The notes: generated by a model from the letters alone, not told the origin. Positions 33,626-42,746 are shown, numbered from the stretch's first letter. The stretch: 64,000 nucleotides of DNA from Bacillus sp. 103mf (GCF_900116295.1 NZ_FPAF01000003.1:62001-126000), one strand, 5' to 3'. Made by a program: numbers and translations.

Positions 33626-33712
33626 ATGGTATATGCATTTTTGGGCGGAACAATTGTTTTATATGCAGTTGTAACAAAGCATGTGTTACATCGAGTAGGA
33701 GCAACTAAATAA
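33626..33712 (+). CDS. 28-residue Fur-controlled membrane mini-protein
   Basis: Open frame MVYAFLGGTIVLYAVVTKHV ending LHRVGATK, one hydrophobic helix with a basic end. TAAGGTGTGATAAAT supplies the ribosome site, a Fur box lies at 33592 and a strong terminator at 33730. Promoter, ribosome site and terminator around a tiny frame argue that it is a real gene. It is likely an iron-limitation peptide; family unknown. Confidence 0.6.
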   Translation: MVYAFLGGTIVLYAVVTKHVLHRVGATK

Positions 33713-33729
33713 TGAACTATACTACATAG

Positions 33730-33768
33730 AAATCCTTTTCGTTCCACAGAGAATGAAAAGGATTTTTT
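33730..33768 (+). terminator. Terminator after mini-protein gene
   Basis: AATCCTTTTCGTTC and GAATGAAAAGGATT form a long stem followed by seven T. Confidence 0.8.
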
Positions 33769-33846
33769 TATTTTTTTACTGTGAAGATGCTGAAAATTTA
33801 GTAATATAAAAGATGGATACATCATGGAATAAAGGGGTACGAGGGG

Positions 33847-36800
33847 ATGACAAACACAGTGCAAACAAACAGTTTACAAAAGCTCGTTTGTTTTTATGAA
33901 GAATGGCAGAAAAAAGGCGATATAGAACATAGTGAGAAGTTGCTTGAAGTTGTACGGAAATATAAAGAAGAGAAGCTTATGATTGCATTTTGCGGTCATT
34001 TCTCTGCTGGAAAATCAACAATGATGAACTATTTATATAAAGATCAATTGTTGCCAACAAGTCCGATTCCAACGAGCGCGAATGTTGTAAAGATAGAAAA
34101 AGGACCGAATCGAGTTGTTGTTATTTTAAAATCAGGGCAAAAATACGAGTATGACGGTATGTATACAGCAGAAGAGTTAAAAGAGCTTTGCAAAAATGGT
34201 GATGAAGTAATCGGTATTCATATTTATCGCACGGATGCACCGCTTCCAGAAGATGTTGTTCTTGTTGATACGCCTGGCATCGATTCAACTGATGATGCGC
34301 ATCAACTTGCAACAGAATCTACGTTGCATCTTGCTGATGTTATTTTTTATATGATGGATTATAATCATGTGCAATCGGAAGTGAATTTACAGTTTGTTAA
34401 AGAGTTAAAACAGCGTAACAAAACCGTTTACCTTGTTGTGAATCAAATTGATAAACATAAAGAAAATGAATTGTCTTTCGAGACATATCAAAAAAGCGTA
34501 GCGCAATCATTTTTTAATTGGAATATAGAAGTTGATGGTATATTTTATACGTCTTTACGTATGCCGAATCATTCACATAACGAATTAGGGCAGTTAGAGC
34601 AACGACTTTCCTCGATAGTAAAGGAAAAAAATGTGTATGTGAAAAGAGGGATGGAGAGAGAAGTATCTTATTTGTTACAAGAACATTTCTCATTTTTACT
34701 TTCACAATATGAAAAACAATTGGAACCGTTTCAACAAGAGTTAGCATCGATGTTATCACTTCAAGATGTAACGGTGATTTTAGAACAGCTTGCAGAAAAA
34801 GAAAAACATATTACAAATACAGAAGCGGAAATGAAAGAGGAGTTTTTTAGTGGTCTGCAAAATATTTTAGACAATGCATATTTAATGCCGTTTGAAATAC
34901 GTGATTTAGCAAATCAATATTTAGAAACGAAGCTCACTAAATTTAAAGTTGGTTTACTGTTTTCGAAAGGAAAAACAGAGCAAGAAAAACAGCGTCGTTT
35001 AGAAGTGTTTTATGAGTCACTAAAGAAAATAGTAGAGACGCAGCTTGATTTTCATATGAAAGAGTACGTTGTATCTTTTTTAAAGCAAGAAGAGCTATTC
35101 ACAGAAGAACTTGGAAAAGTAATATATGACATAAATGCGGACTTTGGTCGGGCATTACTGGAAGCAACTATTAAACAAGGAGCTGGATTTACTGGAGATT
35201 ATTTGCTTCATTATACAGCAGATGTCGCAAATGAACTGAAGAAATGTTATCGCCTCGCAGCACAGAATATACTTGAAAAAAGTTTGCCACTCTTGCAAAG
35301 TAAAGTGCAAGTAGACATGCAACGTATACGAGAAGAAATAGCACAATATGAAGCTGAAAAAGAGGCTAAGGAAATAAAGTTACAGTGCATGCAAGAGTAT
35401 GATCACTATGAAAAATATTTACAAGATATATGGCACGATCGTTTTTCTGTTCCGCAAAGTATTGATATAGAGGAAGTTTTACAGCAAACAAAGAAAGTAA
35501 CAAACGAAAAATTTCAAATACAAACGCAAATGGAAAAAGAGGATGAACTTACTTATAACGAGTCAGAAGCAGTTTCGAAAACAAAACTTAATATCACTCG
35601 TATTATGGAGCATGTTAAGGATGCAGAACGTGTTTTGCAGAAACTTCCAGCTCTTAAACATGTACAACAAGAGATTATGGAGAAAAGGGAACGTGTGGAA
35701 GCGAAACAGTTTACAGTGGCGCTATTTGGCGCGTTTAGTGCTGGGAAATCTTCTTTTGCTAACGCGTTATTAGGAGAAAAGGTATTACCGGTATCACCTA
35801 ATCCTACAACAGCAACGATTAATCAAATTTTACCAGTAACAGACGAAAAACCTCATGGTACGGTAATTGTACAGTTTAAATCAGAAACGGCACTCTTTGA
35901 AGATTTAAAGGCTGTTTATAAATTATTTTATCGTGATATTACCTCCCTAGAAGAAGCGCTACTGCAAATTGATGATGTACTGCAATATCCAGAACCAAGC
36001 GGTAGACAAAAAACAACGTTTAGTTTTTTACGCGCTGTGCAGCATGGATATACGGAAGTAAAGCATCGGTTAGGAGAACAATCTCGTGTAACGTTATCTG
36101 AATTCGCTGATTATGTTGCCAATGAAGAAAAGTCCTGTTTTGTAGAGTATATGGAGCTTTATTATGATTGTGAATTGACAAGACAGGGGATTGCGCTTGT
36201 AGACACGCCAGGAGCAGATTCTATTAACGCGCGTCATACAGACGTAGCGTTCCAATATATCAAGAATGCAGATGCAATTTTATTTGTAACGTATTATAAC
36301 CACGTATTTTCACGAGCTGACCGAGAATTTTTAATTCAACTTGGACGTGTAAAAGATACGTTTGCACTTGATAAAATGTTCTTCTTAATTAATGCGGCGG
36401 ATTTAGCGCAATCAGAAGAAGAATTACAAACAGTAAAGGGTTATATTAGCGATCAACTGCTGCAGTATGGAATTCGTAATCCACGGTTGTTCGCAATATC
36501 TAGTTTATTTGCATTGGAAGAAAAGCAAGGAAAAGATATTTCGAAAGAAGCGTATGGCATTTTACAACAATCTGGTCTTGCACAATTTGAACAAGCTTTC
36601 ACTTCGTTTATTATGAGAGATTTAATGCTTGTATCAGTTCATTCTTTATACGGAGCACTTCAAAACAGTTATAAGCTTCTTGCAAATATGATTGAAAGTG
36701 CAATGCAAGGGAATGAAGAAAAAGAACAAAAACGACAAAAATATGAAGCAGAACGTGAAGAACTGCTTCATAGGATCTCTTCGCACAGCGTTATAACAGA

Positions 36801-37506
36801 AGAAAAGGCATTGGAAAATGAAGTGAAAGAACTTTTATATTATGTAAAGCAACGTTTATTTTTACGATACAATGATGTGTTTACAGAATTTATTAATCCA
36901 GCTTCTTTGCGAACACAAGGGAATGTGAAAGAAAAATTACAAGAGTGCATGATGGAGTTAATAGCTTTCTTACAACATGACTTATTGCAAGAAATGCGTG
37001 CAACTTCACTGCGTCTTGAAAAATGGATAAATGAAACGATGAGACATGTGCAAGAAGGCGTAGCAGAGCAATGTGTTACAAGGAATGAACAGCTCGTAAT
37101 CCATACAGATGTAACATATGATTATCGCGTTCTTATGAATGAAAATCCATTTCCAACTATAGAAGCAACACAATTTAAAAAAGCATTATCTCATTTTAAA
37201 AGCGAGAAAAATTTCTTTGAGAAAAATGATAAAGCATTGATGCAAGAAGAAATGAAGCAAACGTTAGAACCGTTTGTAGCGGATTACGTAACAGAAGAAC
37301 AACGCTTATTTGTTAACCATTATAAACAAGAATGGCTTCATAGATGGGAACTTGTGAAAACAACTATGATGCAAGATATAGCACAATACTATGAAAGTTT
37401 ATTATTTGCTTTATTGGAAACGATTGATGTTTCTGTATACGAACAGCGAAAAGAAGAATTAGGAAAGCAGTTACTAAAAATAGAACATGAAGTAGAAGGA
37501 TTATAA
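33847..37506 (+). CDS. dynA: Double dynamin-like GTPase DynA
   Basis: 1,219 residues with two fused dynamin modules, close to the size of B. subtilis DynA (YpbR). Module one: P-loop FCGHFSAGKSTMMN (about 45-58), DTPGIDSTDDA (about 140) and VVNQIDKH (about 198). Module two: LFGAFSAGKSSFANA (about 625), DTPGADSINARH (about 785) and the NAAD specificity motif near 845. Long helical stalk regions separate them. It tethers and fuses membranes and takes part in phage and membrane-stress protection in B. subtilis. GTACGAGGGG precedes ATG 33847. Confidence 0.92.
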   Translation: MTNTVQTNSLQKLVCFYEEWQKKGDIEHSEKLLEVVRKYKEEKLMIAFCGHFSAGKSTMMNYLYKDQLLPTSPIPTSANVVKIEKGPNRVVVILKSGQKYEYDGMYTAEELKELCKNGDEVIGIHIYRTDAPLPEDVVLVDTPGIDSTDDAHQLATESTLHLADVIFYMMDYNHVQSEVNLQFVKELKQRNKTVYLVVNQIDKHKENELSFETYQKSVAQSFFNWNIEVDGIFYTSLRMPNHSHNELGQLEQRLSSIVKEKNVYVKRGMEREVSYLLQEHFSFLLSQYEKQLEPFQQELASMLSLQDVTVILEQLAEKEKHITNTEAEMKEEFFSGLQNILDNAYLMPFEIRDLANQYLETKLTKFKVGLLFSKGKTEQEKQRRLEVFYESLKKIVETQLDFHMKEYVVSFLKQEELFTEELGKVIYDINADFGRALLEATIKQGAGFTGDYLLHYTADVANELKKCYRLAAQNILEKSLPLLQSKVQVDMQRIREEIAQYEAEKEAKEIKLQCMQEYDHYEKYLQDIWHDRFSVPQSIDIEEVLQQTKKVTNEKFQIQTQMEKEDELTYNESEAVSKTKLNITRIMEHVKDAERVLQKLPALKHVQQEIMEKRERVEAKQFTVALFGAFSAGKSSFANALLGEKVLPVSPNPTTATINQILPVTDEKPHGTVIVQFKSETALFEDLKAVYKLFYRDITSLEEALLQIDDVLQYPEPSGRQKTTFSFLRAVQHGYTEVKHRLGEQSRVTLSEFADYVANEEKSCFVEYMELYYDCELTRQGIALVDTPGADSINARHTDVAFQYIKNADAILFVTYYNHVFSRADREFLIQLGRVKDTFALDKMFFLINAADLAQSEEELQTVKGYISDQLLQYGIRNPRLFAISSLFALEEKQGKDISKEAYGILQQSGLAQFEQAFTSFIMRDLMLVSVHSLYGALQNSYKLLANMIESAMQGNEEKEQKRQKYEAEREELLHRISSHSVITEEKALENEVKELLYYVKQRLFLRYNDVFTEFINPASLRTQGNVKEKLQECMMELIAFLQHDLLQEMRATSLRLEKWINETMRHVQEGVAEQCVTRNEQLVIHTDVTYDYRVLMNENPFPTIEATQFKKALSHFKSEKNFFEKNDKALMQEEMKQTLEPFVADYVTEEQRLFVNHYKQEWLHRWELVKTTMMQDIAQYYESLLFALLETIDVSVYEQRKEELGKQLLKIEHEVEGL

Positions 37507-37509
37507 GGA

Positions 37510-37764
37510 TTAAGAGAAAAAAATACGTTCAATACGTTTTTGTAGTACAGTATCTAATGATTTTACAAATCCAGCAAATTCATCTGAGGAAACCATATGA
37601 GTTAAGACGAGACGTCTTCCATCTGGCGTTTCGCCGCATAAGACGAAGGAAGTGAACTCATATGGTTTTCCTTCTATCACTAATTTGGGGTAGGAGTACG
37701 TACCGTTTTTCTTTTTCTTCTCATCAATGGAGATTATATTGCACTTCTTTTCATTGTTGTCCAT
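37510..37764 (-). CDS. Small hypothetical protein
   Basis: 84 residues from ATG 37764, which follows AAAGGAGGTCATTACT. Lysine-rich N-terminus then a beta-type domain (YSYPKLVIEGKPYEFTSFVL, CGETPDGRRLVLTHMVSSDE). No membrane segments. The family is not recognised. It is divergent from the GNAT gene at 37835 with 70 bp between. Confidence 0.6.
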   Translation of the reverse strand: MDNNEKKCNIISIDEKKKKNGTYSYPKLVIEGKPYEFTSFVLCGETPDGRRLVLTHMVSSDEFAGFVKSLDTVLQKRIERIFFS

Positions 37765-37834
37765 AGTAATGACCTCCTTTGTATTACTTATGGAAGACAA
37801 GTATGGTTTAGAACAAGGAGGGGAGAGAATTTTC

Positions 37835-38293
37835 ATGGGAGAATTAGTAATTGAATATGTTTCACCAAATGAAGCACCGCTTTCGTTATTATTACTTGCC
37901 GATCCAAGTGAACGACAATTGAAATCGTATCTCCATAGGGGCATCATTTATATCGCAAAGCGTCTTGAACGTGTGATTGGTGTATATGTATTGTTGGAAA
38001 CGCGCCCCAATACAATGGAAATCATGAATATTGCTGTTTCTGAAAAAGAACAGGGAAAAGGCATCGGAAAGCAGTTGCTACAGCATGCGATTATAACGGC
38101 AAAAGAACAAAACATGCACACGCTTGAAATTGGAACAGGCAATTCTAGTGTTTCGCAGCTTGCTTTATATCAAAAATGTGGATTTCGCATTTTTTCTATT
38201 GATTTTGATTACTTTTCAAAGCATTATGAAGAAGAGATTATGGAAAATGGCATTGTATGTCGTGATATGATTCGGCTTACGATGGACTTATAG
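37835..38293 (+). CDS. GNAT-family N-acetyltransferase
   Basis: 152 residues from ATG 37835, chosen because AACAAGGAGGGGAGAG lies just upstream; longer in-frame starts overlap the divergent gene. The acetyl-CoA binding motif is AVSEKEQGKGIGKQLLQHAI (about residues 68-87, Q/RxxGxG/A), followed by IGTGNSSVSQLALYQKCGFR. The substrate is unknown. First in a plus-strand group with the YpbS-like and rhodanese genes. Confidence 0.82.
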   Translation: MGELVIEYVSPNEAPLSLLLLADPSERQLKSYLHRGIIYIAKRLERVIGVYVLLETRPNTMEIMNIAVSEKEQGKGIGKQLLQHAIITAKEQNMHTLEIGTGNSSVSQLALYQKCGFRIFSIDFDYFSKHYEEEIMENGIVCRDMIRLTMDL

Positions 38294-38308
38294 TAGGAGG
38301 AAGAGAAC

Positions 38309-38581
38309 ATGGAAGTACATGAAGCAATTACAGCACATTCTCGCAAACAAAATGAAGTGGTGAAAGCATTTCTACAGTTAGACGCACAGCGTGAAGCGGC
38401 GATTGAAGCGGCTGTATCACTTGCGTTAAATGGGAAATCTTTCTCTGTTGATGTAATTAATATGGTAACAAAACAAATTAATGAACTTGCAAAAAACGGC
38501 ATTGCACAGCAGCGCAAGATTGTAACAGAAGAAATGGTAATGGAATACGTAGGGCGTTTAAAAGAGAAAGAAGGTCGTTAA
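38309..38581 (+). CDS. ypbS: YpbS-like DUF2533 protein
   Basis: 90 residues, predicted all-helical (HEAITAHSRKQNEVVKAFLQ, INELAKNGIAQQRKIVTEEM). Matches DUF2533/YpbS by pattern, and the gene lies downstream of dynA (ypbR) as in B. subtilis. TAGGAGGAAGAGAAC precedes ATG 38309. It ends 2 bp before the sulfurtransferase gene, so the two are cotranscribed. Function unknown. Confidence 0.75.
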   Translation: MEVHEAITAHSRKQNEVVKAFLQLDAQREAAIEAAVSLALNGKSFSVDVINMVTKQINELAKNGIAQQRKIVTEEMVMEYVGRLKEKEGR

Positions 38582-38583
38582 GT

Positions 38584-39417
38584 ATGATCGTTACAGTCGA
38601 ATGGTTACATGAACATATACAAGATGAGCATGTTAGAATTATTGATTGCCGTTTTGACTTAGCAAATCCAAATTGGGGAAGAGAACAATATAATGAAGCA
38701 CATATTCCAGGGGCGCTCTATTTTGATTTAAATACAGATTTATCAAGTCCAGTTACAAAGCATGGGGGGCGTCATCCGCTTCCAAGTATAGAAGAGTTTG
38801 TACAAAAACTTTCACAAGCTGGGATTGATGAACATACGACAGTTGTGGCATATGATAGCCAAGGAGGAGCAATGGCTTCTCGTCTATGGTGGCTCTTAAC
38901 ATATCTTGGGCATAATAAAGCATATGTGTTAAATGGTGGTTTCCCAGCATGGAAGGAACAAAATTTGGAAGTAGTGAATGAGATGTCGGTCTTCGCACTG
39001 AAGACATTCGTTCCATCAGTGCAACATGATACTGTCGTAACAATGGAAGAGCTGCAAGCTAAAATTAGCAAACATGCTGATATAACACTGATTGATTCGC
39101 GAGAACCAAAGCGTTATGCAGGATTAGAAGAATTAGTTGATAAAGCAGCTGGTCACATTCCAAATGCGCAAAATTATTTTTGGAAAGATGGTGTAACAGA
39201 GTCTGGTGCTTTTAAGGAGCAGAAGGAACAAGAAGAGCGATTTATCCATCTTGATAAAAAGAAAGAAACGATTGTTTATTGCGGATCTGGTGTAACGGCG
39301 TGTCCAAACGTATTAACATTAAAAATGACTGGTTTTACAAATGTAAAATTATATGTAGGCAGCTGGAGTGATTGGATTTCTTATCCTGAAAATATAATTA
39401 TGAAAGAAAAACAGTAG
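38584..39417 (+). CDS. Thiosulfate/mercaptopyruvate sulfurtransferase
   Basis: 277 residues with two rhodanese domains. Domain one (about 1-140) is catalytically silent (VVAYDSQGGAMASRLWWLL). Domain two carries the active loop YCGSGVTACPN with Cys at about 233, and the CGSGVTA sequence favours a mercaptopyruvate-type enzyme. It transfers sulfane sulfur to cyanide or thiols. Start ATG 38584 directly follows the ypbS stop with a GGTCG site. Confidence 0.88.
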   Translation: MIVTVEWLHEHIQDEHVRIIDCRFDLANPNWGREQYNEAHIPGALYFDLNTDLSSPVTKHGGRHPLPSIEEFVQKLSQAGIDEHTTVVAYDSQGGAMASRLWWLLTYLGHNKAYVLNGGFPAWKEQNLEVVNEMSVFALKTFVPSVQHDTVVTMEELQAKISKHADITLIDSREPKRYAGLEELVDKAAGHIPNAQNYFWKDGVTESGAFKEQKEQEERFIHLDKKKETIVYCGSGVTACPNVLTLKMTGFTNVKLYVGSWSDWISYPENIIMKEKQ

Positions 39418-39536
39418 CCTATTGCACGTCAAAAAAATTTGTATTACAATAGGGACACAAACAAGAAATACTTAAAAACAATATATTTTACACGTTGCGA
39501 ACAATGTGATAAGATAACGATAAATAAATAAAACAT

Positions 39537-39711
39537 CCTGCGGTGTGCGTAACTTATTTATGTCTAAAACCGATGATAGTAATACGGAAGTTCGATATTT
39601 AGAGGCCAACATCATGCCTTTCTTTGAGAAGGAAGATGAAAGGCAACTGTGAGAACATCCACCTGCGAGTAGCGGGTTTTTGGACATTTACGAGGGACGG
39701 CACGTGCGGGG
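39537..39711 (+). ncRNA. Structured RNA, tandem copy 1 (6S-like candidate)
   Basis: A 175-nt unit closed by a terminal stem (CCTGC / GCGGG plus following pairs GGTGTGC / GGCACGT). Inside are the conserved block ACCGATGATAGTAATACGGA, a hairpin GCCTTTC / GAAAGGC, and the hairpin ACCTGC-GAGTA-GCGGGT inside TCC / GGA. The overall plan of one long bulged rod closed by its ends, and the GGGACGGCAC near the 3' end, recall 6S RNA from memory. No coding frame explains it. It comes 30 bp before copy 2. Confidence 0.55.
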
Positions 39712-39742
39712 TTCTGTTTATACTTACGATTAATAATAACTG

Positions 39743-39916
39743 CCTACGATGTACGTAGCTTGTGTATGTCTTAAACCAATGATAGTAATACGGAAGTTCA
39801 ATATTAAAATGTAGCCATCAAGCCATCTTTTTAAGAAGGAAGATGAAAGCATTTTTGAGAACATCCACCTGCGAGAGCGGGTTTATGGACATCTAGAAGA
39901 GAACGGCATATGTGGG
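39743..39916 (+). ncRNA. Structured RNA, tandem copy 2 (6S-like candidate)
   Basis: A 174-nt diverged copy of the RNA at 39537. The closing stem changes in step (CCTAC / GTGGG in place of CCTGC / GCGGG), a compensatory G-C to A-T swap. The inner hairpin becomes ACCTGC-GAGA-GCGGGT and the arm becomes CATCTT / AAGATG. The block AATGATAGTAATACGGAAGT is kept. A terminator follows at 39927. Confidence 0.55.
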
Positions 39917-39926
39917 TCTATATAAA

Positions 39927-39958
39927 AAACCTTACGTTTTATACGTAAGGTTTTTATT
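39927..39958 (+). terminator. Terminator after tandem RNAs
   Basis: CCTTACGT / ACGTAAGG stem with TTTAT loop, then TTTTTATTTTATT. Almost the same hairpin follows the operon ending at 42715. Confidence 0.8.
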
Positions 39959-40012
39959 TTATTGAGAAAACATTTTTATTTTTTGTCAGCCTACTAGGAA
40001 TGATTTGAGTTT

Positions 40013-40062
40013 TATCCCGCATTAACGGGCAGTAAGACCCCCACTGATGGAAGTTTCACTTT
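40013..40062 (+). repeat. Short intergenic repeat, copy 1
   Basis: TTATCCCGCATTAACGGGCA then GTAAGACCCCC and TGATGGAAGTTTCACTT. The same two blocks recur at 46059-46160 with about 50 bp inserted between them. It has an internal stem CCCG/CGGG. Probably a B. cereus group intergenic repeat of unknown class. Confidence 0.45.
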
Positions 40063-40080
40063 ATTATGTGGAAAATATAA

Positions 40081-40225
40081 GTCGCTGCTATGCAGAATAC
40101 AACATGATCGCTACTTGCTTTCTCCTTTTGTTTTAAAACATTGCACGTGGCATAAAAAGGCCCTGACCGTTTCTATGCGCGGCCAGATGCTCTCGCCCCC
40201 CTAAAAAGAAAGGAGGTTCTTAACT
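40081..40225 (+). repeat. bcr1-like repeat, copy B
   Basis: Contains AGTCGCTGCTATGCAGAATA, TGACCGTTTCTATGCGCGGC and CAGATGCTCTCG, as in the copy at 33228, in the same orientation. Confidence 0.65.
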
Positions 40226-40252
40226 TGTATTATAACATAGGATTTTAAAATG

Positions 40253-40702
40253 TTACCTGCATTCACCTGTAAATTCTCCATAATAAACATAGCACTTTCG
40301 ATCTTCATCAATTTCTCTCGAGTCTAAGGTGAATTCCATCAATATTCCGTCCCTTTGAACGTACAAAATATCTGAATGAAGGTACGTTAAGATTTCTTCA
40401 TGGTTCCATACATCTTTACTTTCTATCAAAATCGAATTTATTCCTTGTAGTTCTCTAATCTCAAAACCTATATGGGAATATGTTTTTTCTGAGGAATCAT
40501 CGAAGAACTTTTCTCTTTCGACATACAATACCGCCGTTCCGTCAGAATCCATCGCGGTCGCTGTTACGACATACGTATCTCCTTCTTTAACGAAATACTC
40601 ACAAGTCATCCTTGCGACGGTTTCAGTGATAGAAATATCCGCATAGTTCCATAAGGCAGGATATTGTTTGACTTCATCATTGAGTCGATATTCTAACCGC
40701 AA
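40253..40702 (-). CDS. Hypothetical protein
   Basis: 149 residues from TTG 40702 after AAGGAAGGGGGATTACTA. Acidic, soluble, beta-rich in its first half (CEYFVKEGDTYVVTATAMDS). No motif recognised. Divergent from the lipoprotein operon at 40785. Confidence 0.55.
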   Translation of the reverse strand: MRLEYRLNDEVKQYPALWNYADISITETVARMTCEYFVKEGDTYVVTATAMDSDGTAVLYVEREKFFDDSSEKTYSHIGFEIRELQGINSILIESKDVWNHEEILTYLHSDILYVQRDGILMEFTLDSREIDEDRKCYVYYGEFTGECR

Positions 40703-40784
40703 TAGTAATCCCCCTTCCTTTTTCTTCTATTTTATCATGAATTCTATTATAATAAAAATATAATCTATAAAGGAGTGTAGGAAG

Positions 40785-41096
40785 GTGACAAAAACGAAAT
40801 GGTTAGTAACAGGTGTTCTTACTTCTTTGATGGCCAGTACTTTATCTGGCTGTACAAAAGATCTCCCTCCAAAACCAAATGATAAGAGCTGTTCTGATTG
40901 GGATTGGGATGATGAACTTGGGGTGTGGCGGTGTGATGATAAGCATTCAAGTTATCATGGGCATTATTATTACAGTAGTAGCTATTATCAAGATAAATCA
41001 ACTTTCAAAAATTCACCTGAATTTAAGTCCTATCAAGCTTCGTCTGATTTTAAAGGGGGAATTGGAAGCGGTTCAAATGGCGGATCCGGAGGTTAA
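40785..41096 (+). CDS. Lipoprotein, Tyr/Ser/Gly-rich
   Basis: 103 residues from a GTG start after AAAGGAGTGTAGGAAG. Signal peptide with lipobox: WLVTGVLTSLMASTLSGC, lipidated Cys at about 23. The mature part has an acidic-aromatic patch (CSDWDWDDELGVWRCDDKHS, two Cys that could pair), then Tyr/Ser-rich and Gly-rich tails (YYYSSSYYQDKS, GGIGSGSNGGSGG). First of a three-gene operon with an ATP-grasp enzyme and a DUF350 protein; this trio recurs in Bacillus (yjf-like sets) and probably modifies an envelope component. Confidence 0.75.
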   Translation: MTKTKWLVTGVLTSLMASTLSGCTKDLPPKPNDKSCSDWDWDDELGVWRCDDKHSSYHGHYYYSSSYYQDKSTFKNSPEFKSYQASSDFKGGIGSGSNGGSGG

Positions 41097-41099
41097 ATC

Positions 41100-42332
41100 A
41101 TGTCGTTTTACATAAAGGAACGAAGTCAATTTTATTCAAGGTTCCCTCACTTTTGGTCTGACTTATATGGGAGTGAGTATAGCCTTTTTCATGTTTTTGA
41201 AATAACAGAACAAACTATTAGGCATTTGCAATTAGCAACAGAACGAATGGGAAAAGTATTCTTTAAGACTGCTAGTCTTCTTCGGACTTTGCCGGATGAT
41301 CAGCTTCTTGAACTTGGTTTTCCATCTTCAAGTCTACCTTTTATTAGAATGAAATCTCTGTTTCCTGAATCTGTTATTTCACGGTTTGATTTTGCTGTGA
41401 CAGATGGTGGTATCAAAATGCTTGAGTTTAATAGTGATACCCCAACTTTTATTGTGGAATGCTTTCAAATGAATGGAAAAGTATGCAAAGAATTAAATTA
41501 TCATGATCCAAACGAGAATCAGGAACGTCTTCTTTCTTCTGGTATCACAAAAGCGGTAATGGAAGCTGCTAAAGGAATAGAAATGCCAAACGTTGTCTTC
41601 ACAGCCCATCATGAACATATAGAAGATTGGAACACGACTAGGTATTTGAGTCAGCTATGTCAGGTTAAAAACAAAATGATGTCAATGTCAGAACTCAGAA
41701 TTACTGAAGATGCTTTGGTTGACAGAGACGGTGTGCCAATTGATATTTTGTATCGTCAAACATATCCAATTGAAGATTTAGTTGAGGACCGGGATCCTAA
41801 AACTGGAGATTTTGTAGGGATTGAGTTGCTGCAGCTTGTAAACAAAGGAAAGCTCTTTATTATAAATCCTATTTCATCCTTTCTACTTCAGCCGAAATCG
41901 ATACAATGCTTGATTTGGGGATTAGCTGAGATAGGCGCTTTTTATACAAATGAGGAACGACAATGGATTAAGGAATATATGTTGCCTACTTACTTAGAAC
42001 CAGATCTATTTTTAGGAAAAAGTTCTTTTGTTCAAAAACCTTCGTTCGGTAGAGAAGGTGATACGGTTACAATTCGTGACAAAGACACGAGTATTATGAT
42101 TCAAAATTCATATCAAACGTATAAAAAAGAACTTCCTGTGTTTCAAAAATACATAAAGCTTCCAGTTGTTTCTCTTGAGACTGAAAAAGGGAACGAGGAG
42201 CTGTCGTATGTGTTTGGATCGTTTTTAATTGCTGGGAAACCAAGTAGTATTGGTATACGTGCCGGTGAAAAAATTACGGGGAATGAATCTTATTATTTAC
42301 CTGTAGGGATTAAAAAGGAGGATTATAAATAA
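41100..42332 (+). CDS. Glutathionylspermidine synthase-like ATP-grasp ligase
   Basis: 410 residues of the glutathionylspermidine synthase C-terminal (YgiC/YjfC) family. The first part has MLEFNSDTPTFIVECFQMNG (about 118-138), the conserved EFNxDTPT substrate/ATP segment, then IDILYRQTYPIEDLVED. The ATP-grasp end is FVQKPSFGREGDTVTI (about 308-323). Such ligases join an amine to a carboxylate; the substrate here is unknown. The ribosome site GGAGG is inside the lipoprotein gene end; the stop overlaps the DUF350 start (TAATG). Confidence 0.82.
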   Translation: MSFYIKERSQFYSRFPHFWSDLYGSEYSLFHVFEITEQTIRHLQLATERMGKVFFKTASLLRTLPDDQLLELGFPSSSLPFIRMKSLFPESVISRFDFAVTDGGIKMLEFNSDTPTFIVECFQMNGKVCKELNYHDPNENQERLLSSGITKAVMEAAKGIEMPNVVFTAHHEHIEDWNTTRYLSQLCQVKNKMMSMSELRITEDALVDRDGVPIDILYRQTYPIEDLVEDRDPKTGDFVGIELLQLVNKGKLFIINPISSFLLQPKSIQCLIWGLAEIGAFYTNEERQWIKEYMLPTYLEPDLFLGKSSFVQKPSFGREGDTVTIRDKDTSIMIQNSYQTYKKELPVFQKYIKLPVVSLETEKGNEELSYVFGSFLIAGKPSSIGIRAGEKITGNESYYLPVGIKKEDYK

Positions 42333-42715
42333 TGAATTTTTTACTTTATTTAGCAGTTTCACTCGGTCTTTTATGTATTGGTTTGTTTCTTATGGAAGTG
42401 ACAACAAAAGTAAAGGAATTTTCGTTGATGGCGAAAGGGAATCGAGCAGCAAGCTACTCACTTGGAGGAAGACTTCTCGGTCTTGCTATCGTCTTGTATT
42501 CTACTGCTGCTCATTCTGTTTCACTAATAGATATGGCTTTATGGGGAGCGATTGGAGTTTTAGCGCAAATCGTTGTGTTTTATTTAGCTGAATTGTGCAC
42601 ACCGCGTTTTAACATTAATCAAAGCATTGAAGAAGATAACCAAGCCGTCGGACTTTTCCTTATGTTTTTATCAATTTCCATCGGAATTGTGATTGCTGGA
42701 TGTTTAACATATTAA
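42332..42715 (+). CDS. DUF350 membrane protein
   Basis: 127 residues with four hydrophobic helices (about 4-20, 48-66, 72-90 and 106-125). Matches DUF350 (YjfL-like), members of which lie next to ATP-grasp ligases of the YjfC type as here. It starts at the TAATG overlap with the ligase, so the two are coupled. Function unknown; probably an envelope partner. A terminator follows at once. Confidence 0.78.
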   Translation: MNFLLYLAVSLGLLCIGLFLMEVTTKVKEFSLMAKGNRAASYSLGGRLLGLAIVLYSTAAHSVSLIDMALWGAIGVLAQIVVFYLAELCTPRFNINQSIEEDNQAVGLFLMFLSISIGIVIAGCLTY

Positions 42716-42746
42716 AAAACCTCACGTTTTATACGTAAGGTTTTTA
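42714..42746. terminator. Terminator shared by converging genes
   Basis: AAAAAACCTCACG / CGTAAGGTTTTT hairpin between the DUF350 gene and the minus-strand TetR remnant. Confidence 0.75.

Noticed and set aside
34121-34759. Minus-strand open frames within dynA
   Set aside because: Antisense shadows of a conserved double-dynamin gene, without ribosome sites.
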